From an uncultured SAR86 cluster bacterium (GTDB lineage Bacteria; Pseudomonadota; Gammaproteobacteria; Magnimaribacterales; AG-339-G14), in assembly GCA_902627595.1 (NCBI GenBank), contig CACOJO010000007.1, forward strand, positions 1 to 53,582: DNA of 53,582 nucleotides. Reading direction: 5' to 3'. Of the stretch, positions 39,063 through 53,363 are shown one piece after another. A program made the translations under genes and the position numbers. The notes below the pieces were generated by a model. That model worked only from the letters and a program-made list of their open reading frames with translations. It was not told the origin of the DNA and made no database searches. Position 1 is the stretch's first letter; the number at the start of each line of letters is the position of its first letter.

Positions 39063-40229
39063 ATGGATTTTAAATTAACTGCAGAACAACTAGAGTTGCA
39101 AAAAGTAGCAAGGGATTTTGCTCAAAAAGAATTAACCACTTTGGCTGATGAAATGGAAGAATCAGCAAATCCTGTGCCAAAGGATGTACTGAAAAAAATT
39201 GGTGAATTGGGCTTTTTAGGAATAAATACACCAACTGAGTACGGTGGACTTGGGCTTTCTAATCTTGATGCAATCATAGTTCTTGAAGAATTTGGAAAGA
39301 TATCTTCCGCAGTAGGTTGGCCAGTATTTGAAGCAAATGCAGGGCCTGTAAAAGTCATTGAGCATTTTGGATCAGATGCATTAAAAAAAAGAGTGATTCC
39401 CAAAGTTTGTAAGGGTGAAATGGTGGTAGCTGTTAGTATGTCGGAACCCAATGCTGGCACTGGTTTGACCGATTTAACAACTAAGGCTGAAATCAAAGGA
39501 GACAAAATCGTAATCAATGGAACCAAACGTTGGTGTTCAGGTGCTGGTCACTCTGATGGTTATGTGGTTTATGCCAGGATGTCTGATGCTCCTGCTGCAA
39601 AAGGTATTGGGGCTGTTTTTGTTGATATCGATACACCGGGACTGACCTTCGGAAACAGTGAGAGTCTGATGGGTTGGCGTGGGATCCCTTCAGCAGATAT
39701 CTATTTTGATAACGTAGAGGTTCCAATTGATAATTTATTGGTTGAGCCTGAAGATGGATTCAAAAAATTAATGGAGACCTTTGACTTAGAAAGGTGTGGA
39801 AACGCGACAATGGCTCTATCTCAAGCAGCAGCAGCTTTAGACTATGTCAAAGAATACGTTCAAGAAAGGGAGCAATTTGGCAAGCAATTGGTTGATTTTC
39901 AAGCAGTGCAAATCAAACTTGCTGACATGCTCATTCGAGTAGAAGCATCTAGACTTTTGATTCACCGTGCAGTTTTCAATGCCGCCAATGGTTTACCTGA
40001 TATATTGGAATCAAGTACCGCAAAATGTTTTGCAAATGAAATCGCAAGAGAGGTCACTACGAATGCAATGCAGCTTATGGGCGGTTATGGGTTCAATAAA
40101 GAATACAAAATGGAAAGACGTGTCAGAGATTCTTTTGGCTGGGGAATTGCAGGTGGAACAATCGATGTTCAAAAAGTAAATATTGCTTCAGCAATGATTG
40201 GTAGACGTTTCAATCAGAGAGCTAAATAA
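39063..40229 (+). CDS. Acyl-CoA dehydrogenase, isovaleryl/long-chain-like base arrangement
   Basis: A 388-residue FAD enzyme for alpha-beta desaturation of acyl-CoA. SMSEPNAGTGLTDL and KRWCSGAGHSDGYVV bind FAD and substrate; EREQFGKQL and QLMGGYGFNKEY lie in the C-terminal helices. The C-terminal EGT site that carries the catalytic Glu in most members reads AGGT (Gly364), while DLER (Glu243) is kept as in isovaleryl-CoA dehydrogenase, where that Glu is the base. This suggests a branched or long acyl substrate. The ATG at 39063 is preferred over a GTG at 39042. Confidence 0.9.
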   Translation: MDFKLTAEQLELQKVARDFAQKELTTLADEMEESANPVPKDVLKKIGELGFLGINTPTEYGGLGLSNLDAIIVLEEFGKISSAVGWPVFEANAGPVKVIEHFGSDALKKRVIPKVCKGEMVVAVSMSEPNAGTGLTDLTTKAEIKGDKIVINGTKRWCSGAGHSDGYVVYARMSDAPAAKGIGAVFVDIDTPGLTFGNSESLMGWRGIPSADIYFDNVEVPIDNLLVEPEDGFKKLMETFDLERCGNATMALSQAAAALDYVKEYVQEREQFGKQLVDFQAVQIKLADMLIRVEASRLLIHRAVFNAANGLPDILESSTAKCFANEIAREVTTNAMQLMGGYGFNKEYKMERRVRDSFGWGIAGGTIDVQKVNIASAMIGRRFNQRAK

Positions 40230-40713
40230 ATTGGTCTGCCCGATATTTGCTGATAATTTCTTCCAAACTGCTGACAAATTCTTTTTTTTCTTCTTCTGTT
40301 AAAAAATTCCCAACAGCAATTTTTTCTCCCTTGGAAGATATAACGATTTTAATTGGGTACCAATGGTGAGAGGGTTTTTCAACAAAAACATATGACCATT
40401 CCCTTATGAATTCCGAAACTGAATCCGGTCTGAAGCGTCCTTTCTCAATGGTTAATTTTTCTTTGGTAAGCGTTATGACTTCTTTCTTTGAGCTTTTTTT
40501 GAAAACGACATAAAGAGCCGTGCCAACAATTAAAATTTCTAGCCCTGCAAAGGGAAGAATAATCGGAGCACCATAAAAAAAGAAGGTAATACCAATAATA
40601 GTTATTGGAAAAGAAATCAGTGCTAAAAATAACAAACTGCCTTGCCATGAAATTGAACTATTTGGCATCAAAGATAATCTATACCCATTATCAATTTGTT
40701 CAGTTATAACCAT
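40222..40713 (-). CDS. DUF2244 membrane protein
   Basis: A 163-residue protein with two transmembrane segments (about residues 24-66) and a soluble C-terminal domain. RLSLMPNSSISWQGSLLFL and PFAGLEILIVGTALYVV match the DUF2244 pattern; the family has no known function and is often near cytochrome oxidase or other membrane genes. Its 3' end overlaps the convergent acyl-CoA dehydrogenase by eight bases. Confidence 0.83.
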   Translation of the reverse strand: MVITEQIDNGYRLSLMPNSSISWQGSLLFLALISFPITIIGITFFFYGAPIILPFAGLEILIVGTALYVVFKKSSKKEVITLTKEKLTIEKGRFRPDSVSEFIREWSYVFVEKPSHHWYPIKIVISSKGEKIAVGNFLTEEEKKEFVSSLEEIISKYRADQFI

Positions 40714-40779
40714 TAATAAAATACTTTTTTATGAAAAAAACTGTTCAGATTATGATATTTTCAATAATCAATAGCAAAA

Positions 40780-41973
40780 ATGACAAAGATTAATTCTATA
40801 AATAGAACTTCCCTGATGCCAAATTATGCTCCGGCATCATTTATTCCCGTCAAAGGTAAAGGGTCAGTTCTGTGGGACGAACAAGGAAAAGACTACATTG
40901 ACTTTGGTGGAGGTATTGCTGTTACCTGTCTTGGTCATTCTCATCCACAACTCAATAAAGTTTTAAAAGAACAATCTAAAAAGCTTTGGCATGTAAGTAA
41001 TTATTTGTACAACAAGCCGGCATTAGAGCTAAGCAAAATGCTTGCTGATAAAACTTTTGCCGACAAAGTATTTTTTTCCAATTCTGGAAATGAAGCAAAT
41101 GAAGCAGCGATTAAATTAGCCAGAAAATATTATTTCGACCAAGGCAAAACGGAAAAATATGAAATTATAGTTTTTACAAATGCCTTTCATGGCAGATCAA
41201 TGTTAAACATAACCGCCGGCGATTCGAAATTCCAAAAAACAGGTTTTGGTCCACTTCTGCAAGGATTCAAGAGAGCAAAATTTAATAATCTTAACTCTGT
41301 TAAAAAAGCTATTTCCAAAAAAACCGCTGCTATTTTTGTAGAACCTATTCTAGGAGAGTCAGGAATAATCAGAGCAGCAAATCCTTTCTTAGAGGGTCTT
41401 AGAAAATTAGCTAATGAAAAAGACTGTCTTTTGATATTTGATGAAGTACAAAGCGGTATTGGCAGAACCGGAACTTTAATGGCTTACATGGGTTATGGCG
41501 TTAAGCCCGACATTTCCACTCTAGCGAAAGGCCTTGGTGGAGGAATACCAATCGGGGCGACTTTAACGACTGGCAAAATTGCTAAAGCTTTTCAACCAGG
41601 TACTCACGGCAGTACCTTTGGGGGAAATCCTCTTGCCTGCGAAGTTGCAAAAAAAGTTGTAGAAATAGTCTCTTCTCAAAAGGTTTTAAAAGGTGTAATG
41701 AAAAAAACATTCAGCTTTCATGAACAATTAAAAAAATTATCAGAAAAGTTTGGTTTATTTGACGATGTAAGATCAGCTGGTCTATGGATCTGTTGTGACT
41801 TTAAAAAAATAAAAGCAAAAGACTTTATTGATGCCTGTTATAAAAAAGGATTGATATTAGTTCAAGCTGCTGGAGAAAACACAATTAGGATTGCCCCCTC
41901 GTTAATTATTTCAGACAAAGAGATTGAAGAAGGTTTTAAAAGATTTGAAAAGGCTGTCAAAGCTTTAAAGTAA
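40780..41973 (+). CDS. argD: Acetylornithine aminotransferase
   Basis: A 397-residue PLP enzyme of arginine synthesis, often also active in lysine synthesis. FFSNSGNEANEAAIKLARKY and VFTNAFHGRSM bind PLP; IFDEVQSGIGRTG and TLAKGLGGGIPIGA (with the Schiff-base Lys) complete the active site. The Class III family can also include ornithine or GABA transaminases, but the length and GSTFGGNPLAC favour ArgD. Its stop is one base from that of parC. Confidence 0.9.
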   Translation: MTKINSINRTSLMPNYAPASFIPVKGKGSVLWDEQGKDYIDFGGGIAVTCLGHSHPQLNKVLKEQSKKLWHVSNYLYNKPALELSKMLADKTFADKVFFSNSGNEANEAAIKLARKYYFDQGKTEKYEIIVFTNAFHGRSMLNITAGDSKFQKTGFGPLLQGFKRAKFNNLNSVKKAISKKTAAIFVEPILGESGIIRAANPFLEGLRKLANEKDCLLIFDEVQSGIGRTGTLMAYMGYGVKPDISTLAKGLGGGIPIGATLTTGKIAKAFQPGTHGSTFGGNPLACEVAKKVVEIVSSQKVLKGVMKKTFSFHEQLKKLSEKFGLFDDVRSAGLWICCDFKKIKAKDFIDACYKKGLILVQAAGENTIRIAPSLIISDKEIEEGFKRFEKAVKALK

Positions 41974-41974
41974 A

Positions 41975-44203
41975 TTACTCAGAGATTACTTCAACTTTAT
42001 CAACCTTGCGATAACCTTTAGGAAGGAAGTTTCCTTTTCTGCCACGATTTCCTAGAAAATTTTCTAAATCGTTTGGCTTAATAACAAAATGTTGTTTGCC
42101 ACTGTAGAGTTTTATGGAGTCTCCTTTTTTAAAAGTTACCAAATACATGAGTTGGTTTTCTTTAGCTTCAAACTTCTTTTTATCAATTGAAATGATTTTA
42201 TTGCCCTTTCCTTTGCCTAAAATTGGTAATTCACTTGCCTCGATAATTAACATTTTTCCTTCTTGAGTAATCGAGGCAATGTAATTATCCTCAACTGCTG
42301 AAAGAATTTTAGGTGTGATTGGCTTGGCATTTTTTGCATTCAAAGCTGCTTTGCCGGATTTGTTTTTTGTTTGTAAATCACCCAACTTAACTACAAAACC
42401 ATAACCTAAATTGGATGCTAGGACAGCCAAGGTTTCATCTGATCCCGCAATCACCCCAGGAAAGGTTGCTCCGGATTGCGCATTAATCTTTCCCGAAACT
42501 GGATCGCCCTGACCTCTTGCAGATGGCAATTGATGAATTGGTAAAGTATAGGCTTTGCCAAAATTATCCAATAAAACTGCGTTTTGGCTGTTTCTTGCCA
42601 AAGATGAAGATAAGTAAGAATCACCCTCTCTGTATTGCAATCCTTCTACATCTACATCATGTCCTTTCGCAGCTCTAATCCAACCTTTTTCTGATAAAAC
42701 CACCGTCATTGGATCATTCGAAATGAGTTCCTTTTCATCAAAAGCTTTTGCTTCCTCTGCCTCGGCAAGCATGCTGTTTCTTTCATCGCCAAATTCTTCC
42801 TGATCTTCTTTTAATTCTTTTTTAATAAGAGTTTTTAAGCGAGATGCTGAATTAAGTATTTTTTCAATTTCCTTGGCTTCTGCTTTTAATGTATCCCTTT
42901 CTTCGATGATGCTTTGTTCTTCAAGCTTAGCGAGCTGGCGCAAGCGAATATCAAGAATGGCGTTTGCCTGAATTTCAGTGAGTTTAAATTTTTTAATTAA
43001 GTGTTTTTTTGGATCGTCATGAGTTCTGATTATTTTAATTACCTCATCTAAGTTTAGATAAGCAATCATCAAACCTTCAAGAATATGCAATCTATCGTTG
43101 AGCCAATCTAATCTGTGTTGCAGCCTCCTTTTAACAGTTTGTGTTCTAAAAGTGATCCATTCTTTAAGAATTTCTCTCAAATCAAAAACTTTTGGCCTTC
43201 CACTTAAACCAATCACATTCAAATTAACCCTGACATTTTTTTGTAAATCTGTTGTAGCAAAGAGATGACTCATCAAAGCATCTTTATCAACCCGATTCGA
43301 TCTCGGTACGACAATAATTCTTACTGGGTTTTCACCATCGCTTTCGTCTCTAAGATCTTCTATAAGATTCATTTTTTTGGAATCAATTTGTGACGCAATC
43401 TGTTCTAGAATCCTTGTTGTTGAAACCTGATATGGAAGAGCTGTAATGACAACCTCCCCATTTTCTATTTCATATGTTGCTCTTAACTTTACTGCTCCTC
43501 TCCCGGTCTGATACGTTTCCAACAGTTCTTCAGAGGTTGAGATAATTTCTGCTTTAGTTGGAAAGTCAGGTGCTGGAATAATTTTTAACAGCTCTTTTAC
43601 GGAAAGTTTGGGAGAGTCAATAAGGGCAATAGTCGCATCCACAACTTCTTTTAAATTATGCGGCGGGATATCTGTTGCCATGCCTACTGCAATACCGGAA
43701 GCACCGTTGAGTAAAACATTTGGAATTCTTGATGATAAAAATCTTGGCTCAATCAAAGTACCATCAAAATTAGGTCCCCAATCTGCAGTTCCTTGAGACA
43801 ATTCCGAAAGCAACACTTGTGCGTAGGCTGAAAGCCTACACTCTGTATACCTTACTGCAGCAAAACTCTTTGGATCATCAAGAGAACCCCAATTCCCTTG
43901 TCCTTCTATCAAGGGATACCTGGTAGAGAAATTCTGTGCCATCAAGACCATTGCCTCGTAGGCAGCATTATCTCCATGAGGATGAAATTTACCTATCACT
44001 TCTCCCACGGTTCTTGCGCTTTTCTTAAACTTGGATGTAGATTTCAATCCAATTTCGGACATCGCATAAATTATTCTTCGTTGAACTGGCTTTAAACCAT
44101 CTCCGATAAAAGGAAGCGCCCTATCTAAGATTACATACATGGAGTAATCGAGATAGGCTTTCTCTGCAAAGCCGCCAATACTTAGGCTTTTCTCTTTAGT
44201 CAT
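41975..44203 (-). CDS. parC: DNA topoisomerase IV subunit A
   Basis: Breaks and rejoins DNA to separate linked chromosomes. [12 protein letters not shown] carries the catalytic Tyr119; the quinolone-region helix reads [14 protein letters not shown], with Asn79 where E. coli has Ser80, while the acidic residue equivalent to Glu84 is kept. The 742 residues and a C-terminal domain without the gyrase GyrA box favour ParC over GyrA. It overlaps parE by eight bases in a parE-parC operon. Confidence 0.96.
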   Translation of the reverse strand: MTKEKSLSIGGFAEKAYLDYSMYVILDRALPFIGDGLKPVQRRIIYAMSEIGLKSTSKFKKSARTVGEVIGKFHPHGDNAAYEAMVLMAQNFSTRYPLIEGQGNWGSLDDPKSFAAVRYTECRLSAYAQVLLSELSQGTADWGPNFDGTLIEPRFLSSRIPNVLLNGASGIAVGMATDIPPHNLKEVVDATIALIDSPKLSVKELLKIIPAPDFPTKAEIISTSEELLETYQTGRGAVKLRATYEIENGEVVITALPYQVSTTRILEQIASQIDSKKMNLIEDLRDESDGENPVRIIVVPRSNRVDKDALMSHLFATTDLQKNVRVNLNVIGLSGRPKVFDLREILKEWITFRTQTVKRRLQHRLDWLNDRLHILEGLMIAYLNLDEVIKIIRTHDDPKKHLIKKFKLTEIQANAILDIRLRQLAKLEEQSIIEERDTLKAEAKEIEKILNSASRLKTLIKKELKEDQEEFGDERNSMLAEAEEAKAFDEKELISNDPMTVVLSEKGWIRAAKGHDVDVEGLQYREGDSYLSSSLARNSQNAVLLDNFGKAYTLPIHQLPSARGQGDPVSGKINAQSGATFPGVIAGSDETLAVLASNLGYGFVVKLGDLQTKNKSGKAALNAKNAKPITPKILSAVEDNYIASITQEGKMLIIEASELPILGKGKGNKIISIDKKKFEAKENQLMYLVTFKKGDSIKLYSGKQHFVIKPNDLENFLGNRGRKGNFLPKGYRKVDKVEVISE

Positions 44204-46091
44204 TGATACTTGCCAAATCTCCTTTGCTTTCTAACCAACTTTTTCTATCTGGAGCTCTTTTTTTTGAAAGCAACATGTTGAACATAGTTGTTGCACTATT
44301 GCCTTTTTCTAATTTAAGTTGCAGTAATTTTCTTACATCTTGGGACATGGTAGTTTCTTTCAACTGAGAAGGATTCATTTCACCCAAACCTTTGAATCTT
44401 TGAATTTCAACTTTGGTTCTTTTATTTTGAGAAGTAAGTTTTTTTACCAAGTCGTCTTTTTCTTTTTCATCCAAGGCGTAATAAATATCCTTACCTTGAT
44501 CGATTCTGAATAAAGGAGGCTGGGCTACATATAACCTGCCTTCCTCTACAAGAGGTCTGAAATGTTTTAAAAATAAAGCACAAATCAACGTTGCAATGTG
44601 TAGACCATCAGAATCTGCGTCTGCCAAGATACATATCTTGCCGTATCTCAGACCGTCCAAGACTCTGCATCCAGGTTGCAAACCAATTGCCATCCCAATA
44701 TCTTTTACCTCTTGCGATTGGTTTACCGCATCGGTATCAACTTCCCAAGTATTTAAAATTTTACCTTTAAGAGCCATAACAGCTTGAAAGTTTCTATCCC
44801 TAGCCTGTTTCGCTGAACCGCCTGCAGAATCTCCTTCTACTAAAAACAACTCGGTTTCTTCGTAATTAGAAGAAACGCAATCGGAAAGTTTTCCTGGAAG
44901 AGTTACTCCTTTGGTAACTTTTTTTCTCTCTACAGATTTACTTTCCTTGACTCTTTTTTGTGCATTATCAATTGCAATGTTCGCAATTCTCTCAGCGAGC
45001 TCTGTTTCCTTATTAAGCCAAATAGCAAAAGCATCTCTTGTAATATTCGCTGCAATAGTTTGAAAATCTTTCGAAGAAAGTTTCTCTTTAGTCTGCCCAG
45101 AAAATTGCGGATCTTTTAATTTTGCGGAAAGAACATAAGAGGCATTTTTCCAGACATCTTCCGCAGTAACTTTTACGCCTTTGGGAATTAAATTTCGATA
45201 TTCACAAAACTCTTTTAAAGCATCGGTTATTCCAGTTCGCATACCAGCAACATGCGTACCGCCTTGAATGGTAGGAATTAGGTTCACATAACTTTCTGTA
45301 ATACTTTCTTGATCTCGTAATTCCCAAGCCACTGCCCAAGCAAGCGAGTTTTCCTCATCCTCGAACTCTCCTTCGATTGGTTTTTCAGGTAGATATTCAC
45401 CTTCGCCTAGCGAAGTACTTAAATATTTTCCAAGCCCATCGACAAAACACCACTCTTCTTTCGTTTTGTTAACCTCGTCCTTAAATTTTATTTTAAGACC
45501 TGGGCAAAGAACGGCTTTAGCTTTAAGTGAATTGGAAAGATATTTTCCGGAGATTTTTTCTGTATCAAAAAATGATGGATCGGCTTTGAATAAAATTTTT
45601 GTTCCTGAATTTCTTTGTCCTACACTATCTATAACCTTTAGATCCTTTTTCTTAACACTACCTTTAAATTTAATCTCATACTTTTTTCCATCTCGTTTGA
45701 TTTCCGCATCAAGGTAAGTTGAAAGAGCGTTTACAACTGAAACACCTACACCGTGAAGGCCGCCAGAAAAGAGATAATCTTTGTTTGAAAACTTAGCGCC
45801 TGCATGCAATCTTGAAAAAATTAATTCAACACCTGGTACTTTTTCTTCGGGATGAATATCAACTGGCATGCCTCTGCCATCATCTTCAACAGATACGGAA
45901 TAATCTTTATTTAAAACAACTGAAATTTCTTTTGCGTAACCTGCTAAAGCCTCATCCACGCTGTTATCAATCACTTCCATTACCAAGTGATTAGGGCTGG
46001 TAGTATCGGTATACATTCCAGGCCTTTTTCTTACAGGCTCTAGACCCGAAAGCACCTCAATGGATTCAGATGTGTAGTCTCTATTAGCCAA
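44196..46091 (-). CDS. parE: DNA topoisomerase IV subunit B
   Basis: ATPase half of topoisomerase IV, 631 residues. [15 protein letters not shown] and [14 protein letters not shown] are GHKL ATP motifs, [17 protein letters not shown] the lid, and [20 protein letters not shown] with [12 protein letters not shown] the TOPRIM metal site. The shorter length relative to GyrB and pairing with parC support ParE. Three bases separate it from the preceding peroxiredoxin gene. Confidence 0.97.
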   Translation of the reverse strand: MANRDYTSESIEVLSGLEPVRKRPGMYTDTTSPNHLVMEVIDNSVDEALAGYAKEISVVLNKDYSVSVEDDGRGMPVDIHPEEKVPGVELIFSRLHAGAKFSNKDYLFSGGLHGVGVSVVNALSTYLDAEIKRDGKKYEIKFKGSVKKKDLKVIDSVGQRNSGTKILFKADPSFFDTEKISGKYLSNSLKAKAVLCPGLKIKFKDEVNKTKEEWCFVDGLGKYLSTSLGEGEYLPEKPIEGEFEDEENSLAWAVAWELRDQESITESYVNLIPTIQGGTHVAGMRTGITDALKEFCEYRNLIPKGVKVTAEDVWKNASYVLSAKLKDPQFSGQTKEKLSSKDFQTIAANITRDAFAIWLNKETELAERIANIAIDNAQKRVKESKSVERKKVTKGVTLPGKLSDCVSSNYEETELFLVEGDSAGGSAKQARDRNFQAVMALKGKILNTWEVDTDAVNQSQEVKDIGMAIGLQPGCRVLDGLRYGKICILADADSDGLHIATLICALFLKHFRPLVEEGRLYVAQPPLFRIDQGKDIYYALDEKEKDDLVKKLTSQNKRTKVEIQRFKGLGEMNPSQLKETTMSQDVRKLLQLKLEKGNSATTMFNMLLSKKRAPDRKSWLESKGDLASIND

Positions 46092-46093
46092 GC

Positions 46094-46570
46094 TTATAAG
46101 TGTTCTAGAATATTTTCTGCACTGCTTACTTCAAAAGCACCGCCTTTTTCTGCAAGTAAGCAATTTATCTTTCCGTCTTCGACGATAGCAGCATATCTCG
46201 ATGATACTTTCCCAAGTCCAAAGCCGCTACCGTCCATAATAAGCCCCATGCTCTCTGTGAATTCGCAGTTACCGTCCGATAGCATGGTGATTTTATCTGC
46301 GTTTAAATTTTTCCCCCAAGCGTCCATAACCCAAGGATTTGTTACCGAAATACAAATTATTTCGTCTACTCCTTTAGCAAGAATTTCATCTGCTTTTTCA
46401 ATAAATCCAGGAACATGATTTACCGAACAAGTAGGAGTAAAAGCTCCAGGAACTCCAATAAGCACTAACTTTTTGTCTTTGGAGTATTCGTTTAATTGAA
46501 TAGAGTCGATGCCCTCAGATCCTAATTTTCTCAGAGTAGCATCTGAAATTTGATCGCCTTGTTGTTTCAT
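46094..46570 (-). CDS. Peroxiredoxin, Prx5 type
   Basis: A 158-residue thiol peroxidase. VPGAFTPTCSVNHVPGF carries the peroxidatic Cys48 in the PxxxTxxC motif. Extra Cys residues (near 73 and later) could be resolving partners, but which is not clear. Prx5 enzymes reduce hydrogen peroxide and organic peroxides using glutathione, glutaredoxin or thioredoxin; TrxA is in this window. It lies between thiC and parE, two and three bases apart. Confidence 0.93.
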   Translation of the reverse strand: MKQQGDQISDATLRKLGSEGIDSIQLNEYSKDKKLVLIGVPGAFTPTCSVNHVPGFIEKADEILAKGVDEIICISVTNPWVMDAWGKNLNADKITMLSDGNCEFTESMGLIMDGSGFGLGKVSSRYAAIVEDGKINCLLAEKGGAFEVSSAENILEHL

Positions 46571-46572
46571 CT

Positions 46573-48330
<1,758 letters not shown>

Positions 48331-48415
48331 TTATTTGATTATTTTAATGGTAAAAAAGGTTACAAAAAATTATCATGTATTTTCATATCATAATTTAACT
48401 CAAGAGGAGCATCTT

Positions 48416-49771
48416 TTGGAAAAATTTGCATCATTTCTAATAACTTTATCCCTTTTATTATTAGGCTCTTTTGGCCATACAGCGACTTTGGCAGACGTCT
48501 ATGAGCTTGCTCTTACGAACGATCCGCAGCTGAAAATTGATGAAGCAACATTCAATGCTAATAAAGAGATAAAAAATAAAGCCATGGCAGGCTTACTGCC
48601 TAAGTTTTCTCTTAGAGCGGGAACTACTTGGAACGAAAATAAAAATACCGAATCAAATGCTGCTTTGTTTACTGATACCCAAGGCAGCAACTCTAATTAT
48701 TATTCAGCTAATTTAATTCAGCCAATCTTCAGAGTTGATACATGGTTTCAATTTTCTCAAGGTAAAGCGTTGGGTGAAGCTGCAGAGGCAAAATTCGCAC
48801 TTTCTCAACAAGAAACGATTGTCAGAATCTCCAACGTTTATTTTAATTTTTTAAAAGCTAAAAAAAATCTTGAAGTTGCGAGATTGGAAGAACAATCGAT
48901 TAAAAAACAAAGAGATCGAACCAAACGACTCTATGAAGAAGGAGTCTCGTCTAAATCAGAATTCCAAGAGGCTCAGGCATTCTATGATTTAGCTAAAGTT
49001 TCCAAGATTGTTTCTGAAGGACAACTTGAATTTGCTAGAGAGGCAATGATTTCAATCATCGGAGATGCGCCAGATATTAAGGATTTAAATGATGATTTTC
49101 CCATAAGTAAGCCCGATCCAATCGAACAAGACCAATGGGCAGAATTGGCATTGGCAAATAGTTTTACGCTCAAAGCTTCTAAGTTAAATGCAACGGCAGC
49201 AAAGAAAAATTCTCAGGCAAAGCTTGCCTCTCATTTCCCAGATATAGATTTGGTTGCTAGCATTACTCAAAACAACTCAAGAGGTATTGTTGGTTTTAAT
49301 CCTGCAACCAACCCACCAGTAACTTATGGGCCAAATGGACTGGAGCAAACTAGATATAGTTTGGAATTCAATTGGCCAATTGTTACAGGCGGCTTGTTGC
49401 ATGCAGAAAGAAGAGAAGCTAAAGCCTTGGCAGAGCAAGCAGATCAGCAAGAGCTTCTTACAGAAAGATTTGTAATTAGGGATGTAAAAACAAAATTTAC
49501 TGCGGTATTAACTAATTTAGCCAATGTGAATGCTAGAAAAGCTTCTTTAAAATCCTCAAATTTTGCTCTCAAAGCAACAATGGTTGGTTATGAAGAAAAT
49601 ACTAGAAATATTGTTGATTTGCTAAATGCAGAAAAAAACTATTTTTCAGCACAAAGAGATCTCATTGCTGCTAAGTACGATTACATCATTAGTACTTTAG
49701 AATTGAAATTAGCTTCAGGAATTTTATCGCCAGCAGATATTTATGAGATCAGTGGTTATCTAGATAGTTAA
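48416..49771 (+). CDS. tolC: TolC-family outer-membrane efflux/export protein
   Basis: A trimeric outer-membrane channel for drug efflux and type I secretion. Two OEP repeats are visible, including ALTNDPQLKIDEATFNANKE and long coiled-coil helices such as FLKAKKNLEVARLEEQSIKK. The TTG at 48416 is chosen because AAGAGGAG lies just upstream and the protein then begins with a normal signal peptide (EKFASFLITLSLLLLGSFGHTA); the ATG-type start at 48335 would add 27 unlikely residues. mutM starts on its last base. Confidence 0.88.
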   Translation: MEKFASFLITLSLLLLGSFGHTATLADVYELALTNDPQLKIDEATFNANKEIKNKAMAGLLPKFSLRAGTTWNENKNTESNAALFTDTQGSNSNYYSANLIQPIFRVDTWFQFSQGKALGEAAEAKFALSQQETIVRISNVYFNFLKAKKNLEVARLEEQSIKKQRDRTKRLYEEGVSSKSEFQEAQAFYDLAKVSKIVSEGQLEFAREAMISIIGDAPDIKDLNDDFPISKPDPIEQDQWAELALANSFTLKASKLNATAAKKNSQAKLASHFPDIDLVASITQNNSRGIVGFNPATNPPVTYGPNGLEQTRYSLEFNWPIVTGGLLHAERREAKALAEQADQQELLTERFVIRDVKTKFTAVLTNLANVNARKASLKSSNFALKATMVGYEENTRNIVDLLNAEKNYFSAQRDLIAAKYDYIISTLELKLASGILSPADIYEISGYLDS

Positions 49772-50586
49772 TGCCAGAACTGCCTGAGGTTGAAACAACC
49801 CTGAGGGGAATAGAAAAAAAAATTCTCAATAAAAAAATTATCTCTTTTGTGTCACGCGAGAAAAAACTGCGTTGGCTCATTCCTACCAACATAAATAAAT
49901 TAGTTAAAGGTAAAAAAATTAATAATGCTTTTAGGCGCGGTAAATACATAATTTTTCAACTGGATGAATGTGCCTTAATCATTCATTTGGGTATGTCTGG
50001 CAAATTAAGAGTGTTCAATAAAAAAGTATCACCAAAAAAACATGAGCATTGGGATTTAAATTTTTCCGATAACTGGACATTGAGATATACCGATATTAGA
50101 AAGTTTGGCGTTTTAGATTTAACCAAACAAAACCCTCTGGAACATAGATTGTTAAAAGACCTTGGTCCGGAGCCATTAGGGAATAGCTTCAATGGCTTCT
50201 ATTTATTTGAAAAATCTAGAAAAAAATCCGTAGCAGTAAAGCAATTCATTATGAATGCAAAAATTGTTGTTGGTGTTGGAAACATTTATGCCAATGAAGC
50301 CTTATTTAAAGCAGGTATTAGACCTACTAAACAAGCAGGCAGAGTGACTAAAAATCAATATGAAATATTATCTTCTAAAATCGTTGAAGTATTGAAAGAA
50401 GCAATCACTGAAGGCGGAACAACTCTGAAGGACTATAGCAATGCGGAAGAGGCTCCAGGGTATTTCAAAAAAAAATTAGAAGTTTATGGCAGAGGAAAGC
50501 AAGAATGCTTTAATTGTAAAAAAGAATTGAAAGAAATTAGACTAGGAAATAGAGCAACTGTTTACTGTACAAAATGTCAAAGTTAG
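49771..50586 (+). CDS. mutM: Formamidopyrimidine-DNA glycosylase
   Basis: Removes oxidised guanine and opened purines, then nicks the DNA. The N-terminal PELPEVET gives the catalytic Pro2 and Glu3 (Met removed), and the C-terminal zinc finger [21 protein letters not shown] binds [17 protein letters not shown] is the H2TH region. At 271 residues it is normal. Its position next to coaD is conserved. Its stop overlaps the coaD stop in TTAG. Confidence 0.97.
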   Translation: MPELPEVETTLRGIEKKILNKKIISFVSREKKLRWLIPTNINKLVKGKKINNAFRRGKYIIFQLDECALIIHLGMSGKLRVFNKKVSPKKHEHWDLNFSDNWTLRYTDIRKFGVLDLTKQNPLEHRLLKDLGPEPLGNSFNGFYLFEKSRKKSVAVKQFIMNAKIVVGVGNIYANEALFKAGIRPTKQAGRVTKNQYEILSSKIVEVLKEAITEGGTTLKDYSNAEEAPGYFKKKLEVYGRGKQECFNCKKELKEIRLGNRATVYCTKCQS

Positions 50587-51062
50587 CCAAACTTCTTTTT
50601 CATTTCTTCCAAAGAAATGGGATCCACAAAAGAAGATACGTTGCCGCCCATTTTACAAATTTCTTTCACTAAGCTTGAACTGACAAAGCTGTATTCGGTT
50701 ACTGGTGTCAGGAATACACTTTCTAGTTCTGGCATCATAGCTCTATTCATATTTGCCAATTGGAACTCGTATTCAAAATCGGCTACAACTCGAAGTCCTC
50801 TAATTAGAATAGTGGCATCATTGTCTTTGGCCAAATCAACGAGCAAACCAGAGAAACCAATAATCTCAACTTGATCGTTTCCATTAAAAATCCTTTTTGA
50901 AATATCAATTCTTTCTTCAAGAGTGAACAAGGGACTTTTTGCTTCACTTGCTGCTATAGCAAGCACAACTTTATCGAAAAGTTTACAAGCCCGTTCAACT
51001 AAATCTATGTGTCCTTTTGTGATTGGGTCGAAAGTTCCAGGGTAAATGGCTTTTTGAGACAT
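50583..51062 (-). CDS. coaD: Phosphopantetheine adenylyltransferase
   Basis: Penultimate step of coenzyme A synthesis, transferring AMP to 4'-phosphopantetheine. [15 protein letters not shown] is the HxGH-type nucleotide motif; [23 protein letters not shown] and [12 protein letters not shown] are CoaD-specific. At 159 residues it is normal. Convergent with mutM, as in many proteobacteria. Confidence 0.97.
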   Translation of the reverse strand: MSQKAIYPGTFDPITKGHIDLVERACKLFDKVVLAIAASEAKSPLFTLEERIDISKRIFNGNDQVEIIGFSGLLVDLAKDNDATILIRGLRVVADFEYEFQLANMNRAMMPELESVFLTPVTEYSFVSSSLVKEICKMGGNVSSFVDPISLEEMKKKFG

Positions 51063-51126
51063 AAGAACATTATATTCTATTTAAAAGCCAAGAAGAACTT
51101 TCGACCTAAGAGATAATAACCTTCTC

Positions 51127-53256
<2,130 letters not shown>

Positions 53257-53290
53257 TTATTTCACCTCATATAAAAAACAAAACTATGTA

Positions 53291-53320
53291 ATATTAAACT
53301 ATCTTTTTATATATTGTAAA
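53291..53320 (-). promoter_or_regulatory. Candidate katG promoter in the katG-regulator gap
   Basis: On the minus strand TTTACA (53315-53320) is 18 bases from TAATAT (53291-53296), a good -35/-10 pair. A direct repeat of ATAGTT (plus strand AACTAT at 53282-53287 and 53297-53302, 15 bases apart) overlaps it and might bind the neighbouring regulator. The repeat spacing does not match the four-site E. coli OxyR consensus. Confidence 0.4.
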
Positions 53321-53363
53321 ATATGAATATTTCTTATTTAATGTTCAAAAAAATCGAATATAA

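Noticed and set aside
48331..48415. Possible TPP riboswitch before thiC
   Set aside because: The minus strand lacks the conserved thi-box segments, and the space is only 85 bases to tolC.
48335..48415. Upstream start for tolC
   Set aside because: It would add 27 residues before a normal signal peptide; the TTG at 48416 has a strong ribosome site just upstream.
53282..53302. E. coli-type OxyR box
   Set aside because: The half-sites are direct repeats 15 bases apart and do not fit the four-site consensus; kept only as a candidate repeat.
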